Assembly (NCBI GenBank): GCA_045223835.1
Contig: JBGUZS010000101.1
Location: forward strand, 1-23,623
DNA: 23,623 nucleotides
Source: UBA1774 sp045223835
GTDB taxonomy: Bacteria; Bacillota; Clostridia; Oscillospirales; Oscillospiraceae
Direction: 5' to 3'
Below, one piece after another: positions 13,785-20,597 of the stretch. The first letter of the stretch is position 1. Each line of letters opens with the position of its first letter. Below the pieces are notes generated by a model, which saw nothing but the letters and a program-made list of their open reading frames with translations, was not told the origin of the DNA and did not search any database. The position numbers were made by a program, and so were the translations under genes.

Positions 13785-14255
13785 ATTGTTCTATACGAAA
13801 GGGTCAAGCTGCTGCGCAAAAAGAAGGGCCTGTCTCAGGAAGAGCTTGCCGCTCAGCTCCATGTAGTACGGCAGACCATTTCAAAATGGGAGAGAGGCTA
13901 TTCCATACCTGACGCGGAAATGCTGACAAGGCTTGCTTGCGCGCTGGACGTATCCGTTGATGAGTTGTTGGGCACCACAGCGGAAAGCCCGGAGGAAAAA
14001 GCTCGACTTGCAAACGAACTCGCTCAAATCAATGAGAAGCTCGCACAAAAGGACAGACAATCCAAACGCGTGATAAAGATCCTTGCGTTTGTTATCGTAT
14101 TATCAATTATCCTCAGGATTATATGGGTGTGTTGGGGCATTTCGGGTATGAGAAAAGCGAAGAATTTTCCTGCATACGTGACAATCGATGGGATTGAACA
14201 AGAAGTTGATCCCAGAAATACTCCCATAGAAACCGATAACGCGCAGAAGCCATAA
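13785..14255 (+). CDS. XRE-family HTH regulator with C-terminal membrane segment, ATT start
   Basis: A 156-residue protein. Residues about 3-65 are a classic Cro/C1 helix-turn-helix: LYERVKLLRKKKGLSQEELA, then VVRQTISKWERG, IPDAEML and LDVSVDELLG. Residues about 70-90 are a charged helix, about 96-117 a membrane helix (VIKILAFVIVLSIILRII), and the last 35 lie presumably outside. This domain layout is common in Clostridia, where it is a DNA-binding regulator anchored in the membrane. The frame is open from a TAA at 13779 and its natural first codon, where homologs have ATG before (V/I)LYER, is ATT at 13785, 6 nt after GAAGGGAG. The first ATG, at 13920, would delete most of the HTH. It is thus either an ATT-initiated gene or one with a mutated start. 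It is more AT-rich than the preceding genes and opens the accessory patch. Confidence 0.7.
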   Translation: MVLYERVKLLRKKKGLSQEELAAQLHVVRQTISKWERGYSIPDAEMLTRLACALDVSVDELLGTTAESPEEKARLANELAQINEKLAQKDRQSKRVIKILAFVIVLSIILRIIWVCWGISGMRKAKNFPAYVTIDGIEQEVDPRNTPIETDNAQKP

Positions 14256-14363
14256 TTGCAGCATATCATTGCGGAGCTGACAGTCAGCGTTCTGAGAAAG
14301 CTGGAAAGCATCAGCGACGACGAGTTTGAATCCCTCGACCTGTACCCGGACTTCGACGATTGA
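14256..14363 (+). pseudogene. Coding remnant, in frame after the XRE stop
   Basis: Directly after the TAA of the XRE gene, the same frame stays open for 35 codons and reads LQHIIAELTVSVLRKLESIS followed by DDEFESLDLYPDFDD and TGA. The acidic end and the helix-like RKLESISDDEF look like the C-terminus of a small protein of mobile elements, but I cannot name it. It has no start codon except TTG and no ribosome binding site. It is either a fragment joined to the regulator by a junction near 14255 or the regulator's own former C-terminus cut off by a new stop. Confidence 0.4.
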
Positions 14364-14371
14364 AATGAGAA

Positions 14372-14409
14372 TGAGCGAGGCTGTGCATGATGTTTCACAG
14401 CCTCGCTCA
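14372..14409. terminator. Strong hairpin after the coding remnant
   Basis: A 14-bp perfect stem, TGAGCGAGGCTGTG (14372-14385) with CACAGCCTCGCTCA (14396-14409), 10-nt loop. No clear T run follows on +; on the minus strand it follows the relic ending at 14445. It probably ends transcripts from one or both sides. Confidence 0.5.
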
Positions 14410-14444
14410 CCATTCTTACATTGCTGCCTCTGCTCGGTTAATTA

Positions 14445-14815
14445 TCAACTATCATAATCCCATAGACCGATGGCATGGAGTTTGTCCCATTCCGCACGTA
14501 AAACCTTTACTTTATGGTTAAAATCGACTCGTTGAAGATGTTGCGAAACAAGCCCTTCATCCAGCATTCTCTGGAGTGCTTTCCTTACATATTCTTTCTC
14601 ATGACATTATAGAGCAGAGGCACATAATAAGCCTCATGGGGTACAATACCCCCTAAATCCTGTGCGTCCATGGGCCAACAAAGTGTTGTGTACTCGCGGA
14701 CGAACAAAGGCAAGCGGAGAGACGGATTCGGAACTATAACACCGAGCGAAGAAATGGGATTCAACTTTCCCTCGAAAACACAGGGTGAATATGACCCCGT
14801 GGGTGTTCTTTTGCA
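14445..14815 (-). pseudogene. Frameshifted minus-strand gene relic (unknown)
   Basis: On the minus strand one frame, open from about 14815, reads protein-like sequence ending HEAYYVPLLYNVM (just before 14600). A second frame continues as EKEYVRKALQRMLDEGLVSQ and ends KLHAIGLWDYDS-stop at 14445. Adding one G near 14601 joins them into one polypeptide of about 120 residues without a stop. No start codon with a ribosome binding site is visible at the upstream end, so the relic probably lacks its N-terminus as well. I do not recognise the family. The + strand over 14690-14820 also has an open frame of protein-like look, so the assignment of strand is tentative. The stretch 14256-14901 holds no intact gene. 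Confidence 0.35.
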
Positions 14816-14901
14816 TTGAAAAAGGCAAGTGAATTCAATATAATAATTCAGAATGATAATGAAACAAAATGCTGGAAATGTCATATGAGGGAGGCAGAGG
14901 T

Positions 14902-15756
14902 ATGCGACTCTTTGGCAAAAATCGAGTGAAGGAAATGTACATATATGAAAACCGACAGGTCTACGCATATAGCAAAGCTGGGGTGCCTGTATATAAGGAT
15001 CAAGATGTTCGAGAGACTGTGAGAATAGACTACGATTTCGCCAGTGTTTATCATTGTGCAGAAATAAATCAGTTATATGAAGCATTAGAACGCAAGTATA
15101 ACCGAGAAACAATTACGACTTTTGCGGATGGACAGAATACCATTAATACACTAAATCTGGGGCTCCTTATAGAAGATACTGAGGGAAAACAGTTATATGA
15201 CCATCCCAATGAACTGCATTCTAGGAGGAAATTACGGAGAACAAACTCATTAACCAATGATTTCAGAATCGACTTAGGTGGAATTAAGCAATTTCAAGGA
15301 CAGATTCGCGAGCATGCTCGCCACAGGCCAGAGTATGAAAAACTTAGAAATTCAAGGCTATATAGTGGATTGAGAAGTGCTTTTGAGCGATTTCTTTTTG
15401 ATGGAGTAGTATTTGACGGGCTAAGATTTACTTATGAAAACGCTATTCAGTTTAAAATAAGTAATGATAATTGTTTTGAGATTGAGACATTTAATGGTGA
15501 AAAATGGAGGCAAGATGGAGGGTCGTATGTAGATTATAGCGCAACAATATATCGTGGCGGTAACAGGGCATTGACTCATTTTGAGCTTGCTGCGTTTTCT
15601 TGCTTACTTTCAGATGAAATGCCAGATTATTTTGGTAATAATATCAGATCTGTTCTTGTAGACAATAACGGCTTGTATTTAAGAAGCTATATTTATCCAT
15701 ATGTTATATACAATCCTATCAAGACGGAACCGATACCAGATGATGGAATATACTAA
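14902..15756 (+). CDS. AT-rich hypothetical protein, 284 residues
   Basis: An intact frame encoding a soluble protein without signal peptide or membrane segment. GGGAGG 7 nt before the ATG at 14902 (MRLFGKN...) favours this start over an in-frame ATG at 14869. The sequence is rich in Tyr, Asn, Arg and Asp with alternating beta-like segments (for example YIYENRQVYAYSKAGVPVY, FKISNDNCFEIETFNGEKW). I do not recognise a family or catalytic motif. Codon use is clearly AT-richer (AAA, GAA, AAT, TAT, TTT dominate) than the GC-rich neighbours, which points to horizontal acquisition. It ends in a good terminator (15789-15823) and is followed by a conjugative-element remnant, so it may be cargo of a mobile element. 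Function unknown. Confidence 0.7.
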   Translation: MRLFGKNRVKEMYIYENRQVYAYSKAGVPVYKDQDVRETVRIDYDFASVYHCAEINQLYEALERKYNRETITTFADGQNTINTLNLGLLIEDTEGKQLYDHPNELHSRRKLRRTNSLTNDFRIDLGGIKQFQGQIREHARHRPEYEKLRNSRLYSGLRSAFERFLFDGVVFDGLRFTYENAIQFKISNDNCFEIETFNGEKWRQDGGSYVDYSATIYRGGNRALTHFELAAFSCLLSDEMPDYFGNNIRSVLVDNNGLYLRSYIYPYVIYNPIKTEPIPDDGIY

Positions 15757-15788
15757 CAGGAACAGATTCTGATCTACAAATAATACAT

Positions 15789-15823
15789 AGCCGGTTGGAT
15801 CATCCAGCCGGCTTATTCTTTTT
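15789..15823 (+). terminator. Terminator of the AT-rich gene
   Basis: AGCCGGTTGGA pairs with TCCAGCCGGCT (15789-15813, one G-T pair, tight loop) and is followed by TATTCTTTTT. It lies 33 bp past the stop at 15756. Confidence 0.75.
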
Positions 15824-15838
15824 GAAGGAGGTAGGTTC

Positions 15839-15900
15839 ATGCCGAGCAAAATGCAGTTTTACGCGCAGATGGCTGACCGGGCGGTCCTATCTGCTTCATG
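15839..15900 (+). pseudogene. Truncated 5' end of a conjugative-element gene
   Basis: After a strong site (GAAGGAGGTAGGTTC) an ATG at 15839 opens a frame reading MPSKMQFYAQMADRAV, then LSAS and a stop at 15899. From memory, this N-terminus matches the start of the very large helicase/LtrC-like proteins of Clostridial integrative conjugative elements (start M(A/P)SKMQFYAQMAD). Only the first ~16 residues survive before the sequence changes, so this is the edge of a deleted or rearranged element. The family assignment is recalled, not searched. Confidence 0.55.
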
Positions 15901-15911
15901 ACGGCTGCGGC

Positions 15912-15993
15912 GGGCTGAGCTGCCGCAAAAGCGGATCCATCGAAAACAGCTTTTGGATATAAGGATCCCGCGGACCGGATGGTCCGCGGGATC
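15912..15993 (+). repeat. Structured repeat, copy 2
   Basis: Second copy of the 13610-13695 block. Its GC stem is perfect here: GATCCCGCGGACC (15964-15976) with GGTCCGCGGGATC (15981-15993), loop GGAT. The two G-T pairs of copy 1 appear as A-T and G-C pairs, so base pairing is kept while sequence drifts. The stem lies 26 bp past the stop of the minus-strand glycyl radical enzyme gene and may also end its transcript; the T-rich tract is on the + side. The preceding GCTGCGGCGGGCTGA resembles the end of the hydrolase coding region before copy 1. Confidence 0.75.
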
Positions 15994-16019
15994 TCGTTGT
16001 TTGTTTGCTTCGCAGGATA

Positions 16020-18470
16020 TCAGACTTTGTGCTCCGCCCGGGAGATGATGTCGTTCTGCATGGCTTCGGTCATATCCACGAAGTAGGCGGAGAAGCCGGC
16101 GATGCGGACCACCAGGTTGTGGTAGTTCTCCGGATGGGCCTGGGCCTTCCGCAGGGTCTCCGCGTCCACCACGTTGTACTGGATCTCCATGCCGCCGTTA
16201 TTGAAGTAGGTCCGGGTCATGTCCTCCAGCTTGGTGATGCCGTCGTCCGCCCGCAGGGAGGTGGGATGGATCTTCAGGTTCAGGGCCATGCCGTCCAGGT
16301 AGTGGCCGTGCTCAAAGTTCACCGCGGAGTTGAACACGCCGGTGGGCCCGCACACGTCTCTGCCCTGGCCGGGGCTGCAGGCGTCCGCGATGGGCTCGCC
16401 GGTCTTCCGTCCGTCCGGCGTGGCCCAGGTGATCTCCCCCTGCACCACGTGGTCGGAGGCGCCGAAGGTGCCGCATTTGTAGGTGGTGCAGCGGCAGGTG
16501 GAGAAGGCGCGGGTGATGTTGTAGTACAGGTCCATGACGTACTTCATTTCCATATCCGCGTAGGGGTCGTTGTTGCCGTAGTGGGGGACCTGGTGCAGGA
16601 CCCGCTGGCGTAGCTCCTCGTGGCCCTCCCAGTTATCCAGGATCGCCTGGAGGAATTCCTCCCGGGTGGCGATCTTCTTATCGTAGACGATGTACTTCAG
16701 CGCGGTGAGGCTGTCCGCCGTGGTGGCGAGGCCGGTGGCGGTGCCGCCGTAGCTGTTGTACTTCGCGCCGCCCTCGGATACGTCCTTGCCGGACTCCATG
16801 CAGCCTTCCGTGGAGATGGAGAGGTTCGGGAAGGGGAAGAGCCGGGGATATTCGTGCTCCGTCAGGTTGTTCAGGGTGGCGGACCAGGTGAGCATCCATC
16901 TGCAGATCTTCTCGAAGGCGGCCTTGACGTCGTCCATGGTCTCCATGTCGTACAGGTAGCCGGAGCGGACCTTCTCGGGGCACTGGGCGCCGTTGATGGG
17001 GTTGATGCCGTTGTTGATGGCCATCACCAGGGCGATGGCCCAGAAGATGCCGTTATGGCCCATGGCGGAGCCGTTGGGGGCGGGGTAATCGTTGCCGAAG
17101 CCGGTGATCTCCTGGCAGCCGATGAAGGCGAAGTTCCGGGCGTCCTCCAGGGAGAAGCCCACCTCCTTCATGAGGGCGGGGATGATCACGTCGTCGTTCT
17201 GCAGCAGAGGCAGTCCGCCCACGCGGCAGGAGGCCGCCATGGCGCAGTCCCACATCTCCTTGGGGGTGTTCTTGGTGACCCGGAGAGAGATGGTGGGGTC
17301 ATGCAGGTCCAGCCGGGCCAGGGTCTCCAGCACCATATAGGATACCGGGTTCACCGCGTCCTCCCCGGTCTTGGGGTCGGTGCCGCCGATGGTGGTGTGC
17401 TGGAAGGAAACGCCGATGCCGGCGGTCTGGGCGGTCTTGCCGAAGCTGCCGCCATAGAAGGTGTTGATTTTCAGGAAGAAGCCGTCCACCAGCTCCTGGG
17501 CCTCGTCCAGGGTGATGGTGCCCTCCTCCAGTTCCTTCTTCAGGTAGGGCCAGGTGTACTGGTCGAAGCGGCCCAGGCTGATAACGCCGGGGTCGTTGTC
17601 CGACTTCAGGAACACGTCGTACAGCAGGGCCATCTGGCAGGCCTCCCAGAAGGTCCTGGGGGTCTCGGTGGCGATGTGGTCCAGGCTCTGGGCCCGGCTC
17701 TCGAACTCCGCCTTCTTGGCGGGATCCGTCGCCTCCGCGGCCAGCTGACGGGAGAGGTCGGCATACCGGCGGGTGAGGGTGATGGCGCCGTCGCAGGCAA
17801 CGGTGGCGGCCTTGTAGAACATATACTTGCCGATGTCGTTGCCCATGATGTTGCCTTCGTGCTCATCCAGCCAGTCCTGGGCCTTCTTCCGGATGGCGCC
17901 GTAGCCCTGGCGCAGGATGTTCTGGTAGCCGGGGGTCAGATGTCCTGGGGGGAGATAGATGGGCCAGCCGCCGATCTTTCCGGAGGGGTTCGCCTGCAGG
18001 ACGAAGAGGTCCTGCACCCCGTCGGGCAGCCAGTCCTGGGCGCCGAAGCCGCCTTCCAGCTGCATCCGCTCCTTGGAGATCTCCCGCAGCTTCTTCACGT
18101 CCTCCGGGGCGATGGCCAGCTTCTGGTGGGAATAGAGGGGATCCTCATCCGGGCAGTGGTGCAGTCCGTCCGGTCCGATGGGCCAGGTGTTCTCAATATC
18201 CACCATCAGCCAGCCGGAGCCGCCGGCGCCGCCCCAGCCCTTGTTCCCCAGACCGCCGAAGAAGTACTCGTCCTCATGGAGGTTCAGGGGCATCCGTTCC
18301 AGCACGTATAGGGAGATATAGGGCTTCTGCAGCATGGGCGGGTACTTGATGTACTTTTTCTTCGCATCCAGCTGGATCCGCGCCTTCTCCGCATCCGATA
18401 CGATGAGCCGGTCCCGGACCGCGTCCCGCAGCCTCGCCACGCGCTCGGTATAGGGTCTGAACGTATACAT
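16020..18470 (-). CDS. Glycyl radical enzyme (pyruvate formate-lyase-like), class unassigned
   Basis: An 816-residue cytoplasmic enzyme of the PFL-like family, of normal length. Residues about 1-670 fit the PFL barrel and hold the active-site loop FIGCQEITG with the thiyl cysteine C452 and a following acid E454, as in the C-x-E dehydratases and lyases, not the CC of true pyruvate formate-lyase. Residues about 787-797 hold the radical loop VVRIAGFSAYF with Gly792 as the glycyl radical site (usual form RVxGYSAYF). These enzymes need oxygen-free conditions and a radical SAM activase to form the radical. No activase is adjacent, although they are usually paired. AAAGGAG 9 nt upstream supports the start at 18470. 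A near-consensus promoter precedes it. The motif GCQE, not the common GCVE, leaves the substrate open: a diol, amine, hydroxyproline or sulfonate type reaction are all possible. Confidence 0.88.
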   Translation of the reverse strand: MYTFRPYTERVARLRDAVRDRLIVSDAEKARIQLDAKKKYIKYPPMLQKPYISLYVLERMPLNLHEDEYFFGGLGNKGWGGAGGSGWLMVDIENTWPIGPDGLHHCPDEDPLYSHQKLAIAPEDVKKLREISKERMQLEGGFGAQDWLPDGVQDLFVLQANPSGKIGGWPIYLPPGHLTPGYQNILRQGYGAIRKKAQDWLDEHEGNIMGNDIGKYMFYKAATVACDGAITLTRRYADLSRQLAAEATDPAKKAEFESRAQSLDHIATETPRTFWEACQMALLYDVFLKSDNDPGVISLGRFDQYTWPYLKKELEEGTITLDEAQELVDGFFLKINTFYGGSFGKTAQTAGIGVSFQHTTIGGTDPKTGEDAVNPVSYMVLETLARLDLHDPTISLRVTKNTPKEMWDCAMAASCRVGGLPLLQNDDVIIPALMKEVGFSLEDARNFAFIGCQEITGFGNDYPAPNGSAMGHNGIFWAIALVMAINNGINPINGAQCPEKVRSGYLYDMETMDDVKAAFEKICRWMLTWSATLNNLTEHEYPRLFPFPNLSISTEGCMESGKDVSEGGAKYNSYGGTATGLATTADSLTALKYIVYDKKIATREEFLQAILDNWEGHEELRQRVLHQVPHYGNNDPYADMEMKYVMDLYYNITRAFSTCRCTTYKCGTFGASDHVVQGEITWATPDGRKTGEPIADACSPGQGRDVCGPTGVFNSAVNFEHGHYLDGMALNLKIHPTSLRADDGITKLEDMTRTYFNNGGMEIQYNVVDAETLRKAQAHPENYHNLVVRIAGFSAYFVDMTEAMQNDIISRAEHKV

Positions 18471-18500
18471 AGCAGCACGCTCCTTTCATGCATATTGGCC

Positions 18501-18516
18501 GTGCCCTGTCGGGCAC
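18501..18516. promoter_or_regulatory. Palindrome in the leader of the glycyl radical enzyme gene
   Basis: GTGCCC-TGTC-GGGCAC is a perfect 6+4+6 inverted repeat between the promoter (-10 at 18532-18537) and the start at 18470. Its place just after the predicted transcription start suits an operator or a leader hairpin. Confidence 0.35.
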
Positions 18517-18531
18517 AAAATCTTAACTTTT

Positions 18532-18560
18532 ATTATATCGGGTATTCCCGCGGAAGTCAA
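18532..18560 (-). promoter_or_regulatory. Promoter of the glycyl radical enzyme gene
   Basis: On the minus strand TTGACT (18560-18555), exactly 17 bp and consensus TATAAT (18537-18532) make the strongest sigma-A-type promoter in the window, about 60 bp upstream of the start codon. Confidence 0.75.
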
Positions 18561-18770
18561 AGGGGATTTCCGTTCGTCCTGTTTCGGATAATGCTGCTGG
18601 TTAATTCTCCATTGATTTTGCCAACAGCCTGTCAAGAGAGCTAAATATGTATCATGTGACATGGCTATTTGCGGAATGGCTGCATTCCCATGTTCCCCGA
18701 AATGAGCTGGTCAAAATGTACAATATTATTATGCTGGTTTTGTGCAATACAGAGAACCGAACAATACCTA

Positions 18771-18801
18771 TTGACATTGACGCGACGTCAAATTGTATGC
18801 T
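18771..18801 (+). promoter_or_regulatory. MerR-type promoter/operator, copy 2
   Basis: TTGACA (18771-18776), 19-bp spacer and TATGCT (18796-18801), with dyad TTGACGCGACGTCAA (18777-18791). Only two of the 31 bases differ from the site at 2232-2262. Between 18561 and 18770 I see otherwise only a small palindrome, GGAATG-GCTG-CATTCC (18673-18688). Confidence 0.75.
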
Positions 18802-18847
18802 CGAGCCGAAATCCGAGGTGTTTGACATGCAAAAGGAGGTTTTCAAC

Positions 18848-19372
18848 ATGAAAAAGAGGATTATCCTTGCAGGCTTGCTTCTGGTTTTGGCAATCGTTCT
18901 GGCTGGCTGTGCCGACAAGGAACCTGCTGCTCCGCAAGCAACCGCACCGCAGGAAAATGCCGCGCAGGGATCGGAGATCCAATCCGCAACGGTCATCTTC
19001 TTCACGGAACCGGTGAACGTTTTGGCACAGGAAGAGGCAGACATCAACCAGACAAACATCGTCTTTGACCGCAAACGAGCCGCATGTGTTGATGAGATTG
19101 ACAGGATCGCAAGCATCCTTCATGGCATCGACAGCTGGAGTGCCGACACCACCGAGAGGGAAGAACTGTACGTTGATGGTGCATTCGGCTTATCGGATGC
19201 CGAACGACTTTACTGGTTCTCCTATACTGACAATACCATCTTCTATCAGATCATTTCCATGGACCCGGAAACCGAGCAGGTGAATGTGGAATTCTATATG
19301 GCCACGCTCTCGGAAGCCGATATGGAATATATCCGGAGCCTGAAGGACTCAAAGGACGGATATAAGTATTAA
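18848..19372 (+). CDS. Small lipoprotein, MerR-type promoter, function unknown
   Basis: A 174-residue exported lipoprotein. Residues 1-21 are a signal peptide with lipobox VLAGC (Cys21); about 22-45 are an Ala/Pro/Gln-rich linker. The mature part (about 48-174) is acidic, with a block FFTEPVNVLAQEEADINQTN and alternating strands (LYWFSYTDNTIFYQIISM, VNVEFYMATLSEADMEYI), compatible with a small alpha/beta ligand-binding or inhibitor-like fold. No known family is recognised. AAAAGGAGGT ends 7 nt before the chosen ATG at 18848; the frame is open further upstream to 18647, but those ATGs lie before the promoter or lack a site. A terminator follows at 19405. Its promoter matches that of the broken secreted-protein gene at 2286, so both probably answer the same MerR-family regulator. 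Confidence 0.8.
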   Translation: MKKRIILAGLLLVLAIVLAGCADKEPAAPQATAPQENAAQGSEIQSATVIFFTEPVNVLAQEEADINQTNIVFDRKRAACVDEIDRIASILHGIDSWSADTTEREELYVDGAFGLSDAERLYWFSYTDNTIFYQIISMDPETEQVNVEFYMATLSEADMEYIRSLKDSKDGYKY

Positions 19373-19404
19373 ACGGGTTACATCAGAGGCATCTCCATAT
19401 TTAT

Positions 19405-19433
19405 GGCAGCCCCACATTGGGGGCTGCCTTTTG
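19405..19433 (+). terminator. Terminator of the small lipoprotein gene
   Basis: GGCAGCCCC (19405-19413) pairs perfectly with GGGGCTGCC (19420-19428), 6-nt loop, followed by TTTTGCTTTG. Confidence 0.85.
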
Positions 19434-19491
19434 CTTTGCCTGTGAGTGGCGCATAACCTCATAGGCCAATGGGTATTTGCAGCTTCACCGG

Positions 19492-19523
19492 AAAAAAGGG
19501 GTATGCCTGCAGCAACAAATACC
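19492..19523 (-). terminator. Possible weak terminator of the NTF2-like gene
   Basis: On the minus strand GGTAT (19523-19519) can pair with ATACC further on, then CC and TTTTTT (19497-19492). The stem is only 5 bp with a large loop. A wider inverted pair, GGTATTTG (19472-19479) and CAAATACC (19516-19523), spans the same region. Confidence 0.3.
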
Positions 19524-19563
19524 ACAGAAGGGGATTTCCGTTTTCCGGCAGCCGGGCGGCAGG

Positions 19564-20556
19564 CTACAGGGTCTCCTGGGGCTTCCGCCCCACCCCTGCG
19601 GGAAATTCGGGCACCCGGTTGACCTTTCCGGCCTCCTCCCTGGTGGTCCCGGTCTCTTCCCACCGGATGTCCTTCTCCATCCAGGCATAGTCGCTGATGC
19701 GGATGCTGATGAGCCGCCCGTCCTCTCCCCGCATGTAGGCGGCGATGCCGGACATGGCGATCCGGCCCAGCTCCTCATGGCCCTTGTCCGTGACCACGTG
19801 GACCCATTCGATGACGCCGGTCACCCCGTCGTCGATGAGGGTCTCGTAGCGCATGCCCACCCCGGCCGGGATATAGGAAGCCATATTGGTATAGATCCGG
19901 CGCATGGCCTCCGGCCCCTTTTCCGGAGCCTTGCCCTCGTACCGGCCGTAGCCGCCGAAAACGCAGTCCGGGTGCATGCAGGCCAGGATCCGGTCCACAT
20001 CCACGCCGGGCATATGGTGCAGGGCGACGTAGTATTCCTTCACCGCCCCGGTGAGCAGGCCCGGATCCCCCATCTCCAGATGGGCGGAGGGAAAAAGCGG
20101 CCTCCTGTAGGGGGTCAGACCCGGCACGAAGCTGCTGTGGCAGTAGAGCCGCACCTCCTCCAGGGTCCCCCGGCTGCCCAGGTCCCCCACCACGAACATG
20201 GGCACCTGGTCGATCATCCCGTCCACGGTGAAGTTCAGGACCACCTCCGTCACGGAGCGGCCCCCGCTCCGGGTCTGGAACCGGGGCAGGACCTCCAGCC
20301 CCTCCGCGCCGAACCGGCCCGCGAACCCCCGGGCGAAGGCAAGGATCTCCTCCCTCCCCTCGAACCGCCCGTAGGGGGCGTCCACCACGGGCAGGGCCTC
20401 CGTAAACTGCTTCCGTTCCCGGAACAGGGCCGCCGCCCGGTCATACTCCCCCGCGGCGATATGCCGCATCAGCAGAAGCTCCGGGGAATCCTCCCGGATC
20501 CCCTCCTGGGGCTCCGGATACAGGACGTACAGTTCCGCCGTCTGTCTGATCTCCAT
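19564..20556 (-). CDS. Tandem NTF2/SnoaL-like protein
   Basis: A 330-residue soluble protein with two NTF2-like cone domains in a row. The first (about 1-145) has AAGEYDRAAALFRE, a YGRFEGREEILAFARGFA segment and a strand pair with TEVVLNFTVDG; the second (about 165-295) has KEYYVALHHMPGVDVDRILA, HPDCVFGGYGRYEGKAPEKG and VTGVIEWVHVVTDKG. Both carry the 'crisis, then (Y/F)xGxxxI or xEG' arrangement seen in SnoaL-like polyketide cyclases and ketosteroid-isomerase relatives, which either catalyse small rearrangements or just bind small ligands. No export signal. GGGAGGAG lies 6 nt before the ATG at 20556; an in-frame ATG at 20601 overlaps the upstream gene. It follows the phosphatase gene by 41 bp on the same strand, a likely operon, so it might be a ligand-binding partner of that signalling protein. 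Function is not known. Confidence 0.75.
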   Translation of the reverse strand: MEIRQTAELYVLYPEPQEGIREDSPELLLMRHIAAGEYDRAAALFRERKQFTEALPVVDAPYGRFEGREEILAFARGFAGRFGAEGLEVLPRFQTRSGGRSVTEVVLNFTVDGMIDQVPMFVVGDLGSRGTLEEVRLYCHSSFVPGLTPYRRPLFPSAHLEMGDPGLLTGAVKEYYVALHHMPGVDVDRILACMHPDCVFGGYGRYEGKAPEKGPEAMRRIYTNMASYIPAGVGMRYETLIDDGVTGVIEWVHVVTDKGHEELGRIAMSGIAAYMRGEDGRLISIRISDYAWMEKDIRWEETGTTREEAGKVNRVPEFPAGVGRKPQETL

Positions 20557-20597
20557 GCCGCTCTCCTCCCTTGGTTTGGCGCCGGCCCTCCGGGCCC

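Noticed and set aside
14585..15112. Minus-strand 175-codon frame as an intact gene
   Set aside because: Its first half lies antisense to the AT-rich gene and its promoter region and looks random; only the last part looks coding and it needs a frameshift to reach a natural C-terminus, so it is listed as a relic.
13610..15993. CRISPR or att-site reading of the two repeats
   Set aside because: Only two copies 2.2 kb apart, with substitutions and a gap; no spacer array, no integrase or recombinase gene, and the repeats form terminator stems, so they are not convincing attachment sites.
16620..18311. Long + strand frame opposite the glycyl radical enzyme
   Set aside because: Shadow frame of a GC-rich gene; no ribosome binding site and biased composition.
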